Made by a program: the position numbers and the translations under genes. Below the pieces are notes generated by a model, which saw only the letters and a list, made by a program, of their open reading frames with translations, searched no databases and was not told the DNA's origin. DNA of 48,951 nt from Paracoccaceae bacterium (GTDB taxonomy: Bacteria > Pseudomonadota > Alphaproteobacteria > Rhodobacterales > Rhodobacteraceae), in the NCBI GenBank assembly GCA_028284605.1, contig JANQRL010000002.1:1-48951 (forward strand), read 5' to 3'. Below are positions 9,401 through 17,131 of this stretch, piece after piece. Position 1 is the stretch's first letter, and the number at the start of each line of letters is the position of its first letter.

Positions 9401-9442
9401 AAAACTCTTCGAAGAGTTTTACCAGACCCTTCGAAGGGTCTG
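9401..9442. repeat. Tandem palindrome element, copy 3
   Basis: AAAACTCTTCGAAGAGTTTT (9401-9420) followed by CAGACCCTTCGAAGGGTCTG (9423-9442), the same two palindromes in the same order and spacing as copy 2. It lies between the hydrolase (ends 9329) and the exonuclease (starts 9513), where it may separate the two transcripts. Confidence 0.85.
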
Positions 9443-9512
9443 CTCCGCCCCAGGGCCACCGTAACCTCGTCGACCCTTGGCCCGCCCCCGCCCAAGGCGC
9501 TAGCTTTTCCCC

Positions 9513-10535
9513 ATGGCCTCCGTCCTCACCTTCACCGACCGCGGCATTTATTGCCCCGCGGGGGATTTCTTTATCGACCCGTGGAAACAGGTGGACCGGG
9601 CGCTCCTGACCCATGGCCATGCCGACCATGCCCGCCCCGGCATGGCCCGCTATCTCTCCACCGAAAGCGCCGCCCCGGTGATCCGCCACCGCCTCGGCGA
9701 CATTGCCCTCGACACTATCCGCTATGGCGAGACCCGCCGCATCGGCGGGGCCGAGGTCAGCTTTCACCCCGCCGGCCATGTCCCCGGCTCCGCTCAGATC
9801 CGGGTCGAAGTCAACGGCGAGGTCTGGGTCGTCTCCGGCGACTACAAGACCCTCGCCGACGGCCTCTCGGAACCCTTCGAGCCGGTGCGCTGCCACGCCT
9901 TCATCTCCGAATGCACCTTCGGCCTGCCGGTCTTCAAATGGCCCGATGCGGAGACGCTCAAGGCCGATCTGAACGGCTGGTGGGCGGCGAATGCGGCGGC
10001 GGGTCGGCCTTCGCTGCTCGGCGCCTATTCCCTCGGCAAGGCCCAGCGTCTGCTGGCCGCCCTCGACCCCGCGACCGGCCCGATCCTGACCCATGGCGCG
10101 GTAGAAAACACCAACGCCGTGCTGCGCGCCCAGGGCTTCGCCCTGCCGGAGACCAGGCTGGTTGCGCCGGAGACGAAATCGAAGGACCATCCCGGCGCCC
10201 TCGTCCTCGCCCCGCCCTCGGCCCTCGGCTCGGCCTGGGCCCGGCGCTTCACCGGTGCCTCCACCGCCTTCGCCTCCGGCTGGATGGCGCTCAGGGGCGT
10301 CCGCCGCCGCCGCGCCGCCGACCGCGGCTTCGTGATCTCCGACCATGCCGACTGGACCGGTCTCAACACCGCCATCGCAGAGACCGGCGCCGAACGCATC
10401 TTCGTCACCCACGGCTACACCGCCCCGTTCCGCCGCTGGCTGGAAGAGCAGGGCTATGATGCCCATATCGTGGAGACGGAATTCGACGGCGAGAGCGCCG
10501 ATGAGGCAGAGCCCGATGCCGCCCCCCATGCTTGA
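9513..10535 (+). CDS. Ligase-associated DNA exonuclease, MBL fold
   Basis: 340-aa metallo-beta-lactamase/beta-CASP type nuclease of the ligase-associated exonuclease family (SNM1-like), predicted to process DNA ends. Seen: the metal motif THGHADH at residues 33-39, a following HPAGHVPGSAQI, VVSGDYKT, FISECTFG, and C-terminal SDHADW and THGYTAPFRRWL. The start ATG at 9513 gives the usual N-terminus LTFTDRGIYCP. In many bacteria this gene clusters with an ATP-dependent ligase, an Lhr helicase and the phosphoesterase PdeM; here the ligase lies two genes on and no Lhr or PdeM gene is in the window. Its 3' end overlaps the next gene. Confidence 0.94.
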   Translation: MASVLTFTDRGIYCPAGDFFIDPWKQVDRALLTHGHADHARPGMARYLSTESAAPVIRHRLGDIALDTIRYGETRRIGGAEVSFHPAGHVPGSAQIRVEVNGEVWVVSGDYKTLADGLSEPFEPVRCHAFISECTFGLPVFKWPDAETLKADLNGWWAANAAAGRPSLLGAYSLGKAQRLLAALDPATGPILTHGAVENTNAVLRAQGFALPETRLVAPETKSKDHPGALVLAPPSALGSAWARRFTGASTAFASGWMALRGVRRRRAADRGFVISDHADWTGLNTAIAETGAERIFVTHGYTAPFRRWLEEQGYDAHIVETEFDGESADEAEPDAAPHA

Positions 10536-11448
10536 TCTTGCCGAGACGCCCCTGGTCCAGACGATCACGCCCGACATCACGTTCCGCGACCGGCTCGCGA
10601 TCGGGACAGTGCGGACCATCGGCAAGCCGGCCATTTCCGTGATCAGCGATGCCAGGATCATCCGGGCGCTGACCGATGCCCCGACCCGGCTGATGAAGAT
10701 GCGGGCCCCCGGCACAGCGCTTGAGGAGACGGCCGAGGGCGGTCTGATCGCGACGCCCAAGAATGTGGGGTCAGAGGCGCCCTGGCTCATCTACATCCAT
10801 GGCGGCGGCTTCGTCGCGGGCAGCCCCTATACGCATCTGGGCCTCGCCAGCCATCTGGCCAAGTTCGCCGAGATGCGGGTCTTCCTGCCGGCCTATCCAA
10901 GGGCGCCCGAGCACCCGTTTCCCGCCGGTCGCGACGCGGTTCGGGACGCCTACGCCGCCCATGTGGAGCGCCACGGGCCCCCGGCGGCGCTCTGCGGCGA
11001 TTCCGCGGGCGGCAATCTCGCGCTGCTGGTGGCGCAGCACGCGCGGGACGCCGGCTGGCCGACCCCCGGCGCCCTCGGGCTCATGTCGCCCGTCCTCGAC
11101 CTCTCCCAAGACATCGCGGCACGGATGCGCGACGCCCCGGACGAGATGCTGTTTCCGGAACACAGGCTCTACACGATCCGGGACGACTACCTTCAGGGCC
11201 ACGACCCGAGCGATCCCGGCGCTTCACCGCTTCTCGGAGACCTCACCGGCCTGCCGCCGACGCTGATCCAAGCCTCCGCGGCGGAGGCGGCCGCACCGGA
11301 CGGCCTGGCCCTCGCGCGCGGGCTCGACCATGCGCGGGTCGAACTCTGGGCCGGACTGCCCCATGTCTGGCAGATCTTCGCCGGCCGAGCCCCTGTCGCC
11401 GATGCCGCCCTGCGGGCGATGGCGGCCTTCCTCAAGGCGCCGCGATGA
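10516..11448 (+). CDS. Alpha/beta hydrolase of the hormone-sensitive lipase family
   Basis: 310-aa HSL-type esterase. Seen: oxyanion loop IHGGGFVAGSPYTH, nucleophile elbow CGDSAGGNLALL, an acidic residue in QASAAEAAAPDG (E or D, uncertain) and the C-terminal base in LPHVWQIF. No signal peptide; substrate unknown. Candidate ATG starts are 10501, 10516 and 10528; 10516 is preferred because AGGCA lies about 8 bases upstream. It overlaps the end of the exonuclease gene, and its stop overlaps the ligase start as ATGA, so all three genes appear translationally coupled. Its place inside a DNA-repair pair is unexpected. Confidence 0.9.
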   Translation: MPPPMLDLAETPLVQTITPDITFRDRLAIGTVRTIGKPAISVISDARIIRALTDAPTRLMKMRAPGTALEETAEGGLIATPKNVGSEAPWLIYIHGGGFVAGSPYTHLGLASHLAKFAEMRVFLPAYPRAPEHPFPAGRDAVRDAYAAHVERHGPPAALCGDSAGGNLALLVAQHARDAGWPTPGALGLMSPVLDLSQDIAARMRDAPDEMLFPEHRLYTIRDDYLQGHDPSDPGASPLLGDLTGLPPTLIQASAAEAAAPDGLALARGLDHARVELWAGLPHVWQIFAGRAPVADAALRAMAAFLKAPR

Positions 11449-13034
11449 AGGACTTCGCCACCCTTTTCACCCGCATCGATCAGACCACGAAGACGAACGC
11501 GAAGGTCTCGGCCATGGCCGAGTTCTTCGCGACCGCCTCGGATGCCGACAAGCTGTGGTGCGTCGCCCTCTTCTCCGGCCGGCGGCCCCGGCGGGTCATC
11601 ACCGCCACGGTCCTGCGGGAATGGGCGGCGGAGCGGGCCGGCATCCCTGGGTGGCTCTTCGAAGAGAGCTATCCCATCGTCGGCGATCTGGCCGAGACCA
11701 TCGCGCTCGTCCTGCCGCCGCCCGCGACCCATGACGACCAGCCGCTCAGCCACTGGATCGGCGAGTTGAAACGGCTCTCGGCGCTTGGCGAGGACGACCG
11801 CAAAGCCGGCATCCTCGCCGCCTGGGACAGTCTCGGGACGACCGAGCGGTTCCTCTTCACGAAGCTCCTGACCGGCGGCTTCCGCATCGGGGTCAGCCAG
11901 AAGCTGATGACCCGGGCCCTGGCCCAGGCCACCGGTCAGGACGAGGCGGAACTGACCCATAGACTGATGGGCGCCCGGACCCCGGAGACGACCAGTTGGA
12001 CGGCGCTGATCGAGGCCCCCGACCCGACCGCCGATCTGAGCCGCCCCTACCCGTTCTATCTCGCCTATCAGCTTGAGGACCTCGGCGATCTCGGGCCCGT
12101 CGAGGACTGGCTGGTGGATCGCAAATGGGACGGCATCCGGGGCCAACTCATCCTACGCGGCGGCGAACACCACCTCTGGTCCCGGGGCGAGGACCTGATG
12201 ACCGACCGGTTCCCGGAACTGGCGCGGCTGAGGGATTTCCTGCCGCCGGGCACGGTGATCGACGGCGAGGTTCTGGCCTGGCGGGACGCGGCGCCGCTGC
12301 CCTTCAACGCGCTCCAGAAACGGATCGGGCGCAAGACGGTGCCGAAGAAACTGCTCACCGAGGCGCCGGTGATCCTGATGGCCTACGACCTGCTGGAGCA
12401 TAATGGCCGAGACATCCGGGCCGAACCTCTGAGTGCGCGGCGAACAGCGCTGGAAGCGCTGACCGCCGCGCTGCCGCCGGACGCGCCGCTCCGTCTCTCG
12501 CCCGAGGTCTCGGGCGGGAGTTGGGCGGCGCTGGGAGCGGAGCGGGCGCGCTCCCGTGAGATCGGCGCCGAAGGGCTGATGCTGAAACGCCGCGGCTCGC
12601 CCTATCTTTCGGGCCGCAAGAAGGGCGATTGGTGGAAATGGAAGGTCGATCCGCTGACCATCGACGCGGTGATGATCTACGCCCAGCAGGGCCATGGCCG
12701 CCGCGCCAACCTCTTCACCGATTTCACCTTCGCGGTCCGCGACGGCAACGGCCTCGTCCCCTTCACCAAAGCCTATTCCGGGCTGACCGATGCCGAGTTC
12801 CGCGAGATCACCGCCTGGGTCCGCAAGAACACCCTGGAGCGCTATGGCCCGGTGCGGGCGGTGACGCCCGAGCATGTGTTCGAGATCGCCTTCGAGGGCA
12901 TCCAGGAAAGCACGCGGCACAAATCCGGCGTGGCCCTGCGCTTTCCCCGGATGGCCCGCTGGCGCCACGACAAGCCGGTGAGCGAGGCCAATACGCTCGA
13001 CGATCTCAAGGAGATGCTGCGCCTCTACGGCTGA
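11445..13034 (+). CDS. ATP-dependent DNA ligase, exonuclease-associated type
   Basis: 529-aa ATP-dependent DNA ligase of the cluster-associated (LigB/LigC-like) family. Seen: an all-helical N-terminal domain with SDADKLWCVALFSGRRPRR, adenylation motif I VDRKWDGIRG with the lysine at residue 227, motif III-like DGEVLAW, EGLMLKRR (motif IV), WWKWKVDP (motif V) and a C-terminal OB domain ending RFPRMARWRHDK. It would seal nicks in double-stranded DNA, likely with the MBL exonuclease upstream. The ATG at 11445 overlaps the TGA of the esterase. It probably supplements an NAD-dependent LigA encoded elsewhere. Confidence 0.95.
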   Translation: MKDFATLFTRIDQTTKTNAKVSAMAEFFATASDADKLWCVALFSGRRPRRVITATVLREWAAERAGIPGWLFEESYPIVGDLAETIALVLPPPATHDDQPLSHWIGELKRLSALGEDDRKAGILAAWDSLGTTERFLFTKLLTGGFRIGVSQKLMTRALAQATGQDEAELTHRLMGARTPETTSWTALIEAPDPTADLSRPYPFYLAYQLEDLGDLGPVEDWLVDRKWDGIRGQLILRGGEHHLWSRGEDLMTDRFPELARLRDFLPPGTVIDGEVLAWRDAAPLPFNALQKRIGRKTVPKKLLTEAPVILMAYDLLEHNGRDIRAEPLSARRTALEALTAALPPDAPLRLSPEVSGGSWAALGAERARSREIGAEGLMLKRRGSPYLSGRKKGDWWKWKVDPLTIDAVMIYAQQGHGRRANLFTDFTFAVRDGNGLVPFTKAYSGLTDAEFREITAWVRKNTLERYGPVRAVTPEHVFEIAFEGIQESTRHKSGVALRFPRMARWRHDKPVSEANTLDDLKEMLRLYG

Positions 13035-13056
13035 CAAGACCTTTCGAAAGATCTTG
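13035..13056 (-). terminator. Hairpin at convergent gene ends
   Basis: A 22-base near-perfect palindrome with a TTTCGAAA centre starts right after the ligase stop. In plus-strand RNA there is one C-A mismatch; in minus-strand RNA the same position is a U-G pair, so it folds better for the PPOX gene transcript, which ends 25 bp away. It resembles the TTCGAA-centred palindromes at 2600, 2713 and 9401 but is a single unit. No clear U-tract. Confidence 0.55.
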
Positions 13057-13080
13057 CACGGGATGTCGAAATCCCTGGCG

Positions 13081-13677
13081 CTACCACATGATACCCTTCG
13101 CCCGCTCGACATAGCCCGCATCGTAGGCTTCGGCGTCGAACGCGCCCTGGGCTTCCTTCAGGAACTGCCCCGCCGTGGGCACCTCCGGCGCCTCCGAACT
13201 CCAGAGCCGAGACCGCATGAACGCCTTGGCACACTGAAAATAGAGCTCTTCCACAGTCGTCACGATGACCGAGCGCGGGTTCTGACCAGCCTGTTCGAAC
13301 CGCTCGGTCACGGCGGGATCGGCGGTCAACACGGCCCGTCCGTTCACCCGCACCACGTTGTTGCAGCCCGGCACCATGAACATCAGGCTCACCCGCCCGT
13401 CGCGGACGATATTGCGCAAGCTGTCGATCCGGTTGTTGCCGCGCCAGTCCGGCAGCAGGAGCGTGCTGTCATCGGCGATCTCCACCACCGGGCCGTCATC
13501 GCCGCGCGGGCTGGCATCGGTGCCCTCAGGCCCGACCGTGGCGAGGACGACGAAGCGCGCCGCGCCGATCCAATCGCGATAGAGCGGCGTGATCCGGCGC
13601 GCGACCTTGGTGAGCGACGTTTCCCCGGGGGCGCCATAGAGCGCCTCCAGCCTCGCGATATCGGTGATCGTGTCCAT
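13081..13677 (-). CDS. PPOX-class FMN-dependent flavoprotein (MSMEG_1061-like)
   Basis: 198 aa, pyridoxamine 5'-phosphate oxidase-like split barrel. Seen: FVVLATVGPEGTDASPRGDD, LLLPDWRGNNRIDSLRNIV, VSLMFMVPGCNNVVRVNGRAVL and the C-terminal EELYFQCAKAFMRSRLW, all hallmarks of this FMN-binding subgroup. The true reaction is unknown; members bind FMN or F420 and reduce small molecules. ATG at 13677. It converges with the ligase gene and lies 83 bp upstream-side of ribE (which starts at 14357 and ends at 13761) on the same strand, so co-transcription with the riboflavin gene is possible and would fit an FMN enzyme. Confidence 0.9.
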   Translation of the reverse strand: MDTITDIARLEALYGAPGETSLTKVARRITPLYRDWIGAARFVVLATVGPEGTDASPRGDDGPVVEIADDSTLLLPDWRGNNRIDSLRNIVRDGRVSLMFMVPGCNNVVRVNGRAVLTADPAVTERFEQAGQNPRSVIVTTVEELYFQCAKAFMRSRLWSSEAPEVPTAGQFLKEAQGAFDAEAYDAGYVERAKGIMW

Positions 13678-13760
13678 GGCGCTGCCTTAACACGCTCTGC
13701 CAGAAATGGCAGCCGCGATCCGACCGAACCGGGGTCGGCCGGCGCCCGCCAGTGTCCGGT

Positions 13761-14357
13761 TCAGCCCCATTCCTGCAATCGCGCCACATAGCGGGCCAGA
13801 GTGTCGATCTCGAGATTGACCGGATCACCCTCCGCGGCCTGCCCCCAGGTCGTGACCTCCCTCGTATGAGGGATGATGTTGACCCCAAACTCCGTCCCCT
13901 CGACCTCGTTGACGGTCAGCGAGGTGCCGTTGAGCGCCACCGACCCCTTCGCCGCGATGAACCGGGCCAGCGCCTCCGGCGCGGCGAAGCGAAACCGCAG
14001 GCTGTCGCCCTCGGGCCGCGCCGAGACGATCCGGGCCACCCCGTCCACGTGACCGGACACAATATGGCCGCCAAGCTCGTCGCCGACCCGGAGCGACCGT
14101 TCCAGATTGATCCGCCGCCCCGGCGCCCAGAGGCCCAAGTTTGTCTTGCCGACGGTCTCCGCCGAGATATCGACATCGAACCAGCCTCGCGGCACGGCCC
14201 CGAGAGCCACGACCGTGAGGCAGACCCCGTCGCAGCAGATCGAGGCGCCGATCTCGATCCCGGTCACGTCATAGCCGGTGCCGACCCGGGCCCTTAGATC
14301 GCCGCGCCGCTCAATCTCCAGTATCTCGCCCAGATCGGTGATGATGCCGGTAAACAT
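13761..14357 (-). CDS. ribE: Riboflavin synthase, alpha chain
   Basis: Dismutates two molecules of 6,7-dimethyl-8-ribityllumazine to riboflavin, the last step of the pathway. 198 aa, full length. Seen: N-terminal MFTGIITDLGEI, two lumazine-binding barrels with GASICCDGVCLTVVAL in the first and AKGSVALNGTSLTVNEV in the second, and GHIVSGHVDGVARI between them. In this sequence the TTNxG-like linker reads GKTNLGLW. It is separated from ribD (19167-20264, same strand) by three capsule genes on the opposite strand. No FMN riboswitch was recognised ahead of it. Confidence 0.96.
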   Translation of the reverse strand: MFTGIITDLGEILEIERRGDLRARVGTGYDVTGIEIGASICCDGVCLTVVALGAVPRGWFDVDISAETVGKTNLGLWAPGRRINLERSLRVGDELGGHIVSGHVDGVARIVSARPEGDSLRFRFAAPEALARFIAAKGSVALNGTSLTVNEVEGTEFGVNIIPHTREVTTWGQAAEGDPVNLEIDTLARYVARLQEWG

Positions 14358-14491
14358 GCGCCTCTCCTTGCGGTTCCGTCCGACCTAGACCCTTGCCAGC
14401 GGGCGGGCAAGGCGGCACCTTGTGGCTGTGACGCGCCCAGTCAGCGCCATAGTTTGGCCGCAGGGGTCATTTACGGGTTGGAAGGTATGAC

Positions 14492-15799
14492 GTGCGCAGA
14501 CTGAGCCCCATCGTGACCGATCCGAAAACCAGGACTTTCCTGTTCCTCCAAGGGCCGCACGGGCCGTTCTTCTACCGTCTGGGGCAACTCTTGCGAACAG
14601 CCGGGGCGCACGTCCTGCGCGTCGGCTTCAATGCAGGCGACCGCGCCTTCTGGTCCGACCGCAAGAGCTATCTTGCCTATCGCGGCAGTCCGGATGACTG
14701 GGCCGAGGACTTCACCCGGATCGTTGCCGAGCGGAACATCACCGATATCGTTCTCTATGGCGACACGCGCCCGGTTCATGCCGTCGCGATAACCGAGGCG
14801 CGGCGTCTCGGCCTGACCGTCCATGTCTTCGAGGAAGGTTACATGCGGCCCTACTGGGTCACCTACGAACGCGGCGGCTCGAACGGCCATTCCCGGCTGA
14901 TGGACATGAGCGTGGCGGAGATGAAGCGGGCGCTGGAACGCTCCGATCTCGACGTGCCGGAACCGCCCGCCCATTGGGGCGACATGCGTCAGCACGTCTT
15001 CTACGGCGCGCTCTATCACTGGTTCGTCCTGTTCCGGAACGGCGCCTACCGCAACTTCCGCACCCACCGCGAGGAAAGCGTGCTGCGGGAGACGCTGCTC
15101 TACACACGGCGGCTGATCCTGATGCCGGTCTTCGCGCTCGACCGGGCGCTGGCGACGCATCGGATCAAGCATGGCGGCTTCCCCTACCACCTCGTCCTGA
15201 TGCAGCTCGAACATGATGCGAGCTTCCGGATGCACTCGCCGTTCAAGCGGATGACCGAGTTTCTGGAGCCGGTGATCGAAGGCTTCGCCGAGGGCGCGCC
15301 GACCCATCACCATCTCGTCTTCAAGGCGCATCCCCTTGAAAACGAAAAGGTTCCGGTGCGGCGCATCCTTCGCGAGCTGGCCCGGAAACATGGCGTCACG
15401 GGACGGGTCCACTATGTCCGGGGCGGCAAGCTCGCCCGGCTCCTCGACCACGCCCGCACCGCGGTGACGGTCAACTCCACCGCCGCGCAGCAGGTGCTCT
15501 GGCGCGGCATCCCGCTCAAGGTCTTCGGACGCGCGGTCTATGCCAAGCCGGAGTTTGTCTCCGAACAGCCGCTGCCGGCCTTCTTCGCCCAGCCCGGCCG
15601 CCCCGATAACCGCGCCTACAAAGACTACCGCCGGTTCCTGCTGGAGACGAGCCAGGTTCCCGGCGGCTTCTATTCCGCCAGCGGGCGGCGGCAGCTTCTG
15701 CGGCAGGTAGTCGACATGATGCTCGCGCCCGACGACCCCTACGATGCGCTCCGCCTCGGCACCGCCGCGCCACGGCAGCAGTTGCGGGTGGTGCAATAG
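14492..15799 (+). CDS. kpsS: Capsule polysaccharide Kdo-transferase, KpsS-like
   Basis: 435 aa. KpsS starts the poly-Kdo linker on phosphatidylglycerol that anchors group 2 capsules, acting on the cytoplasmic face of the inner membrane. Seen: N-terminal LFLQGPHGPFFYRLGQLLR, then VLYGDTRPVH and the strongly conserved FEEGYMRPYWVTYERGG; later FKAHPLENE and the VNSTAAQQVLWRGIPLKVFG nucleotide-sugar binding stretch with VYAKPEFVS. The start is a GTG at 14492 with GGAAGG about 7 bases upstream; no ATG fits the frame nearby. The homology call rests on motif memory. It heads a plus-strand block with the exporter and kpsC; 177 bp separate it from the next gene. Confidence 0.88.
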   Translation: MRRLSPIVTDPKTRTFLFLQGPHGPFFYRLGQLLRTAGAHVLRVGFNAGDRAFWSDRKSYLAYRGSPDDWAEDFTRIVAERNITDIVLYGDTRPVHAVAITEARRLGLTVHVFEEGYMRPYWVTYERGGSNGHSRLMDMSVAEMKRALERSDLDVPEPPAHWGDMRQHVFYGALYHWFVLFRNGAYRNFRTHREESVLRETLLYTRRLILMPVFALDRALATHRIKHGGFPYHLVLMQLEHDASFRMHSPFKRMTEFLEPVIEGFAEGAPTHHHLVFKAHPLENEKVPVRRILRELARKHGVTGRVHYVRGGKLARLLDHARTAVTVNSTAAQQVLWRGIPLKVFGRAVYAKPEFVSEQPLPAFFAQPGRPDNRAYKDYRRFLLETSQVPGGFYSASGRRQLLRQVVDMMLAPDDPYDALRLGTAAPRQQLRVVQ

Positions 15800-15891
15800 C
15801 CCGACACCAGACCTAGTGGCGCAAGCGGCCGAGCGGGGGGAAATCGCGGCAGGGCGGCAACACCGACCGGCCGCGCCCTTGCAAGACTGGA

Positions 15892-15926
15892 TTTTGCCGC
15901 CGGATTCCCATACGTTAGCGGCAAAA
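15892..15926. promoter_or_regulatory. Inverted repeat upstream of the capsule exporter gene
   Basis: TTTTGCCGC (15892-15900) and GCGGCAAAA (15918-15926) form a perfect 9-bp inverted repeat with a 17-base spacer, 50-85 bp before the lipoprotein gene start. It could be an operator for a capsule regulator or a hairpin in the leader. No known consensus is recognised. Confidence 0.45.
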
Positions 15927-15940
15927 CTTGAGGCAGAGCA

Positions 15941-15961
15941 CCCCGGGGGCACCACCCGGGG
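15941..15961 (+). promoter_or_regulatory. GC hairpin just ahead of the exporter RBS
   Basis: CCCCGGG (15941-15947) pairs with CCCGGGG (15955-15961) around a 7-base loop. The AAGGAG ribosome-binding site at about 15963-15968 starts two bases after the stem and the GTG start is at 15977. The stem is stable enough to affect ribosome loading, but this is only a structural guess. Confidence 0.4.
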
Positions 15962-15976
15962 CAAGGAGACTGAGCC

Positions 15977-17119
15977 GTGACACCGATCCGCCAGCGCATC
16001 CTGCGCGGCGTGGCGCTGATCGCCGCGCTGAGCCTTGTTGCCGCCTGCGGCCTGCCGCGCTCGGGCCCGAATAAGGGCGAGATTTTCTCCGGCTCCGTGC
16101 TCGAAGAGGGCGACGCCTTCGTTTTCACCGTCACCGACCGGGTCAACCGGATCGCCGCCGTCGCCCCGGCCCTCGGCTTCGGCGCCGCGTTCCGCAATGC
16201 CGGGCAGGTCGGGTCCGATACGATCAATGCCGGCGACGTGCTCGGCCTGACGATCTGGGAAAATGTCGATGACGGTCTTCTGGTGCCGCTCGGGCAGAAT
16301 GCCACGGTGCTCGAAGAGGTTCAGGTCGACGGGTCCGGCTTCATCTTCGTACCCTATGCCGGGCGCCTGATGGCGGCCGGCAACACCCCAGAGGGCATCC
16401 GGCGGATCCTCACCGAACGGCTCGCCGAGCAGACCCCGGAACCGCAAGTGCAGGTCCGTCGCCTGGCCGGCGATGGCTCCACCGTTTCTGTCGTCGGCGC
16501 GGTCGGCGCCCAGGGTATCTACCCGATCGAACGGCCGACCCGCACCCTCGCCGCGATGCTGGCGCGCGCCGGCGGCGTCGTCGTCCAGCCCTCCATCGCC
16601 CAGGTGACCGTCCTCCGCGGCAGCCATTCCGGCTCGATCTGGTTCGAGGACCTCTACGATCATCCCGGCCACGACATCGCTCTGCGCGGTGGCGACCGGA
16701 TCATCGTCGAGCAGGACACGCGCTCCTACACCGCGCTCGGCGCCACCGGCACCCAGAACCGGGTCGCCTTCGAGTCGCAGACCATCTCGGCGATCGAGGC
16801 CCTGGCCCAGGTCGGCGGTCTGAACCCGAGCCTCGCAGACCCGACCGGCGTCTTCGTGTTCCGCAACGAGCCCGAGGAAATCGCCGAACAACTCCTCGGC
16901 GGGCAGGACGTGGCCGGGACCCAGCGGGTGGTCTATGTCCTCGACCTGACCCGGCCGAACGGCATGTTCATGGCCCGCGATTTCGCGATCCGCGACGGCG
17001 ATACGGTCTATGTGACCGAGGCGCCCTTCTCCCAGTTCAACAAGACCATCGCCTCGATCACCGGCACGCTCGGCAGCGTCGACACGCTCTCGAACGTCGC
17101 CGAGGGGGGCAGCAACTGA
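15977..17119 (+). CDS. Polysaccharide export outer-membrane lipoprotein (Wza/KpsD-like)
   Basis: 380-aa exporter of the Wza/KpsD (OPX) family, forming the outer-membrane part of the capsule translocon. Seen: signal peptide with lipobox SLVAACG (Cys24), the PES domain around residues 75-160 (INAGDVLGLTIWEN, VDGSGFIFVPYAGRLMAAGNT), then two SLBB-type repeats (GAQGIYPIERPTRTLAAMLARAGG and SQTISAIEALAQVGGL). GTG start with AAGGAG about 8 bases before it. It lies between the kpsS-like gene and kpsC, 12 bp before the latter. The inner-membrane ABC transporter genes (kpsMT, kpsE) are not in the window. Confidence 0.92.
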   Translation: MTPIRQRILRGVALIAALSLVAACGLPRSGPNKGEIFSGSVLEEGDAFVFTVTDRVNRIAAVAPALGFGAAFRNAGQVGSDTINAGDVLGLTIWENVDDGLLVPLGQNATVLEEVQVDGSGFIFVPYAGRLMAAGNTPEGIRRILTERLAEQTPEPQVQVRRLAGDGSTVSVVGAVGAQGIYPIERPTRTLAAMLARAGGVVVQPSIAQVTVLRGSHSGSIWFEDLYDHPGHDIALRGGDRIIVEQDTRSYTALGATGTQNRVAFESQTISAIEALAQVGGLNPSLADPTGVFVFRNEPEEIAEQLLGGQDVAGTQRVVYVLDLTRPNGMFMARDFAIRDGDTVYVTEAPFSQFNKTIASITGTLGSVDTLSNVAEGGSN

Positions 17120-17131
17120 CGCAGGCCGCCG

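Noticed and set aside
13761-14500. FMN riboswitch ahead of ribE
   Set aside because: No RFN-element core was recognised in the 14358-14491 gap.
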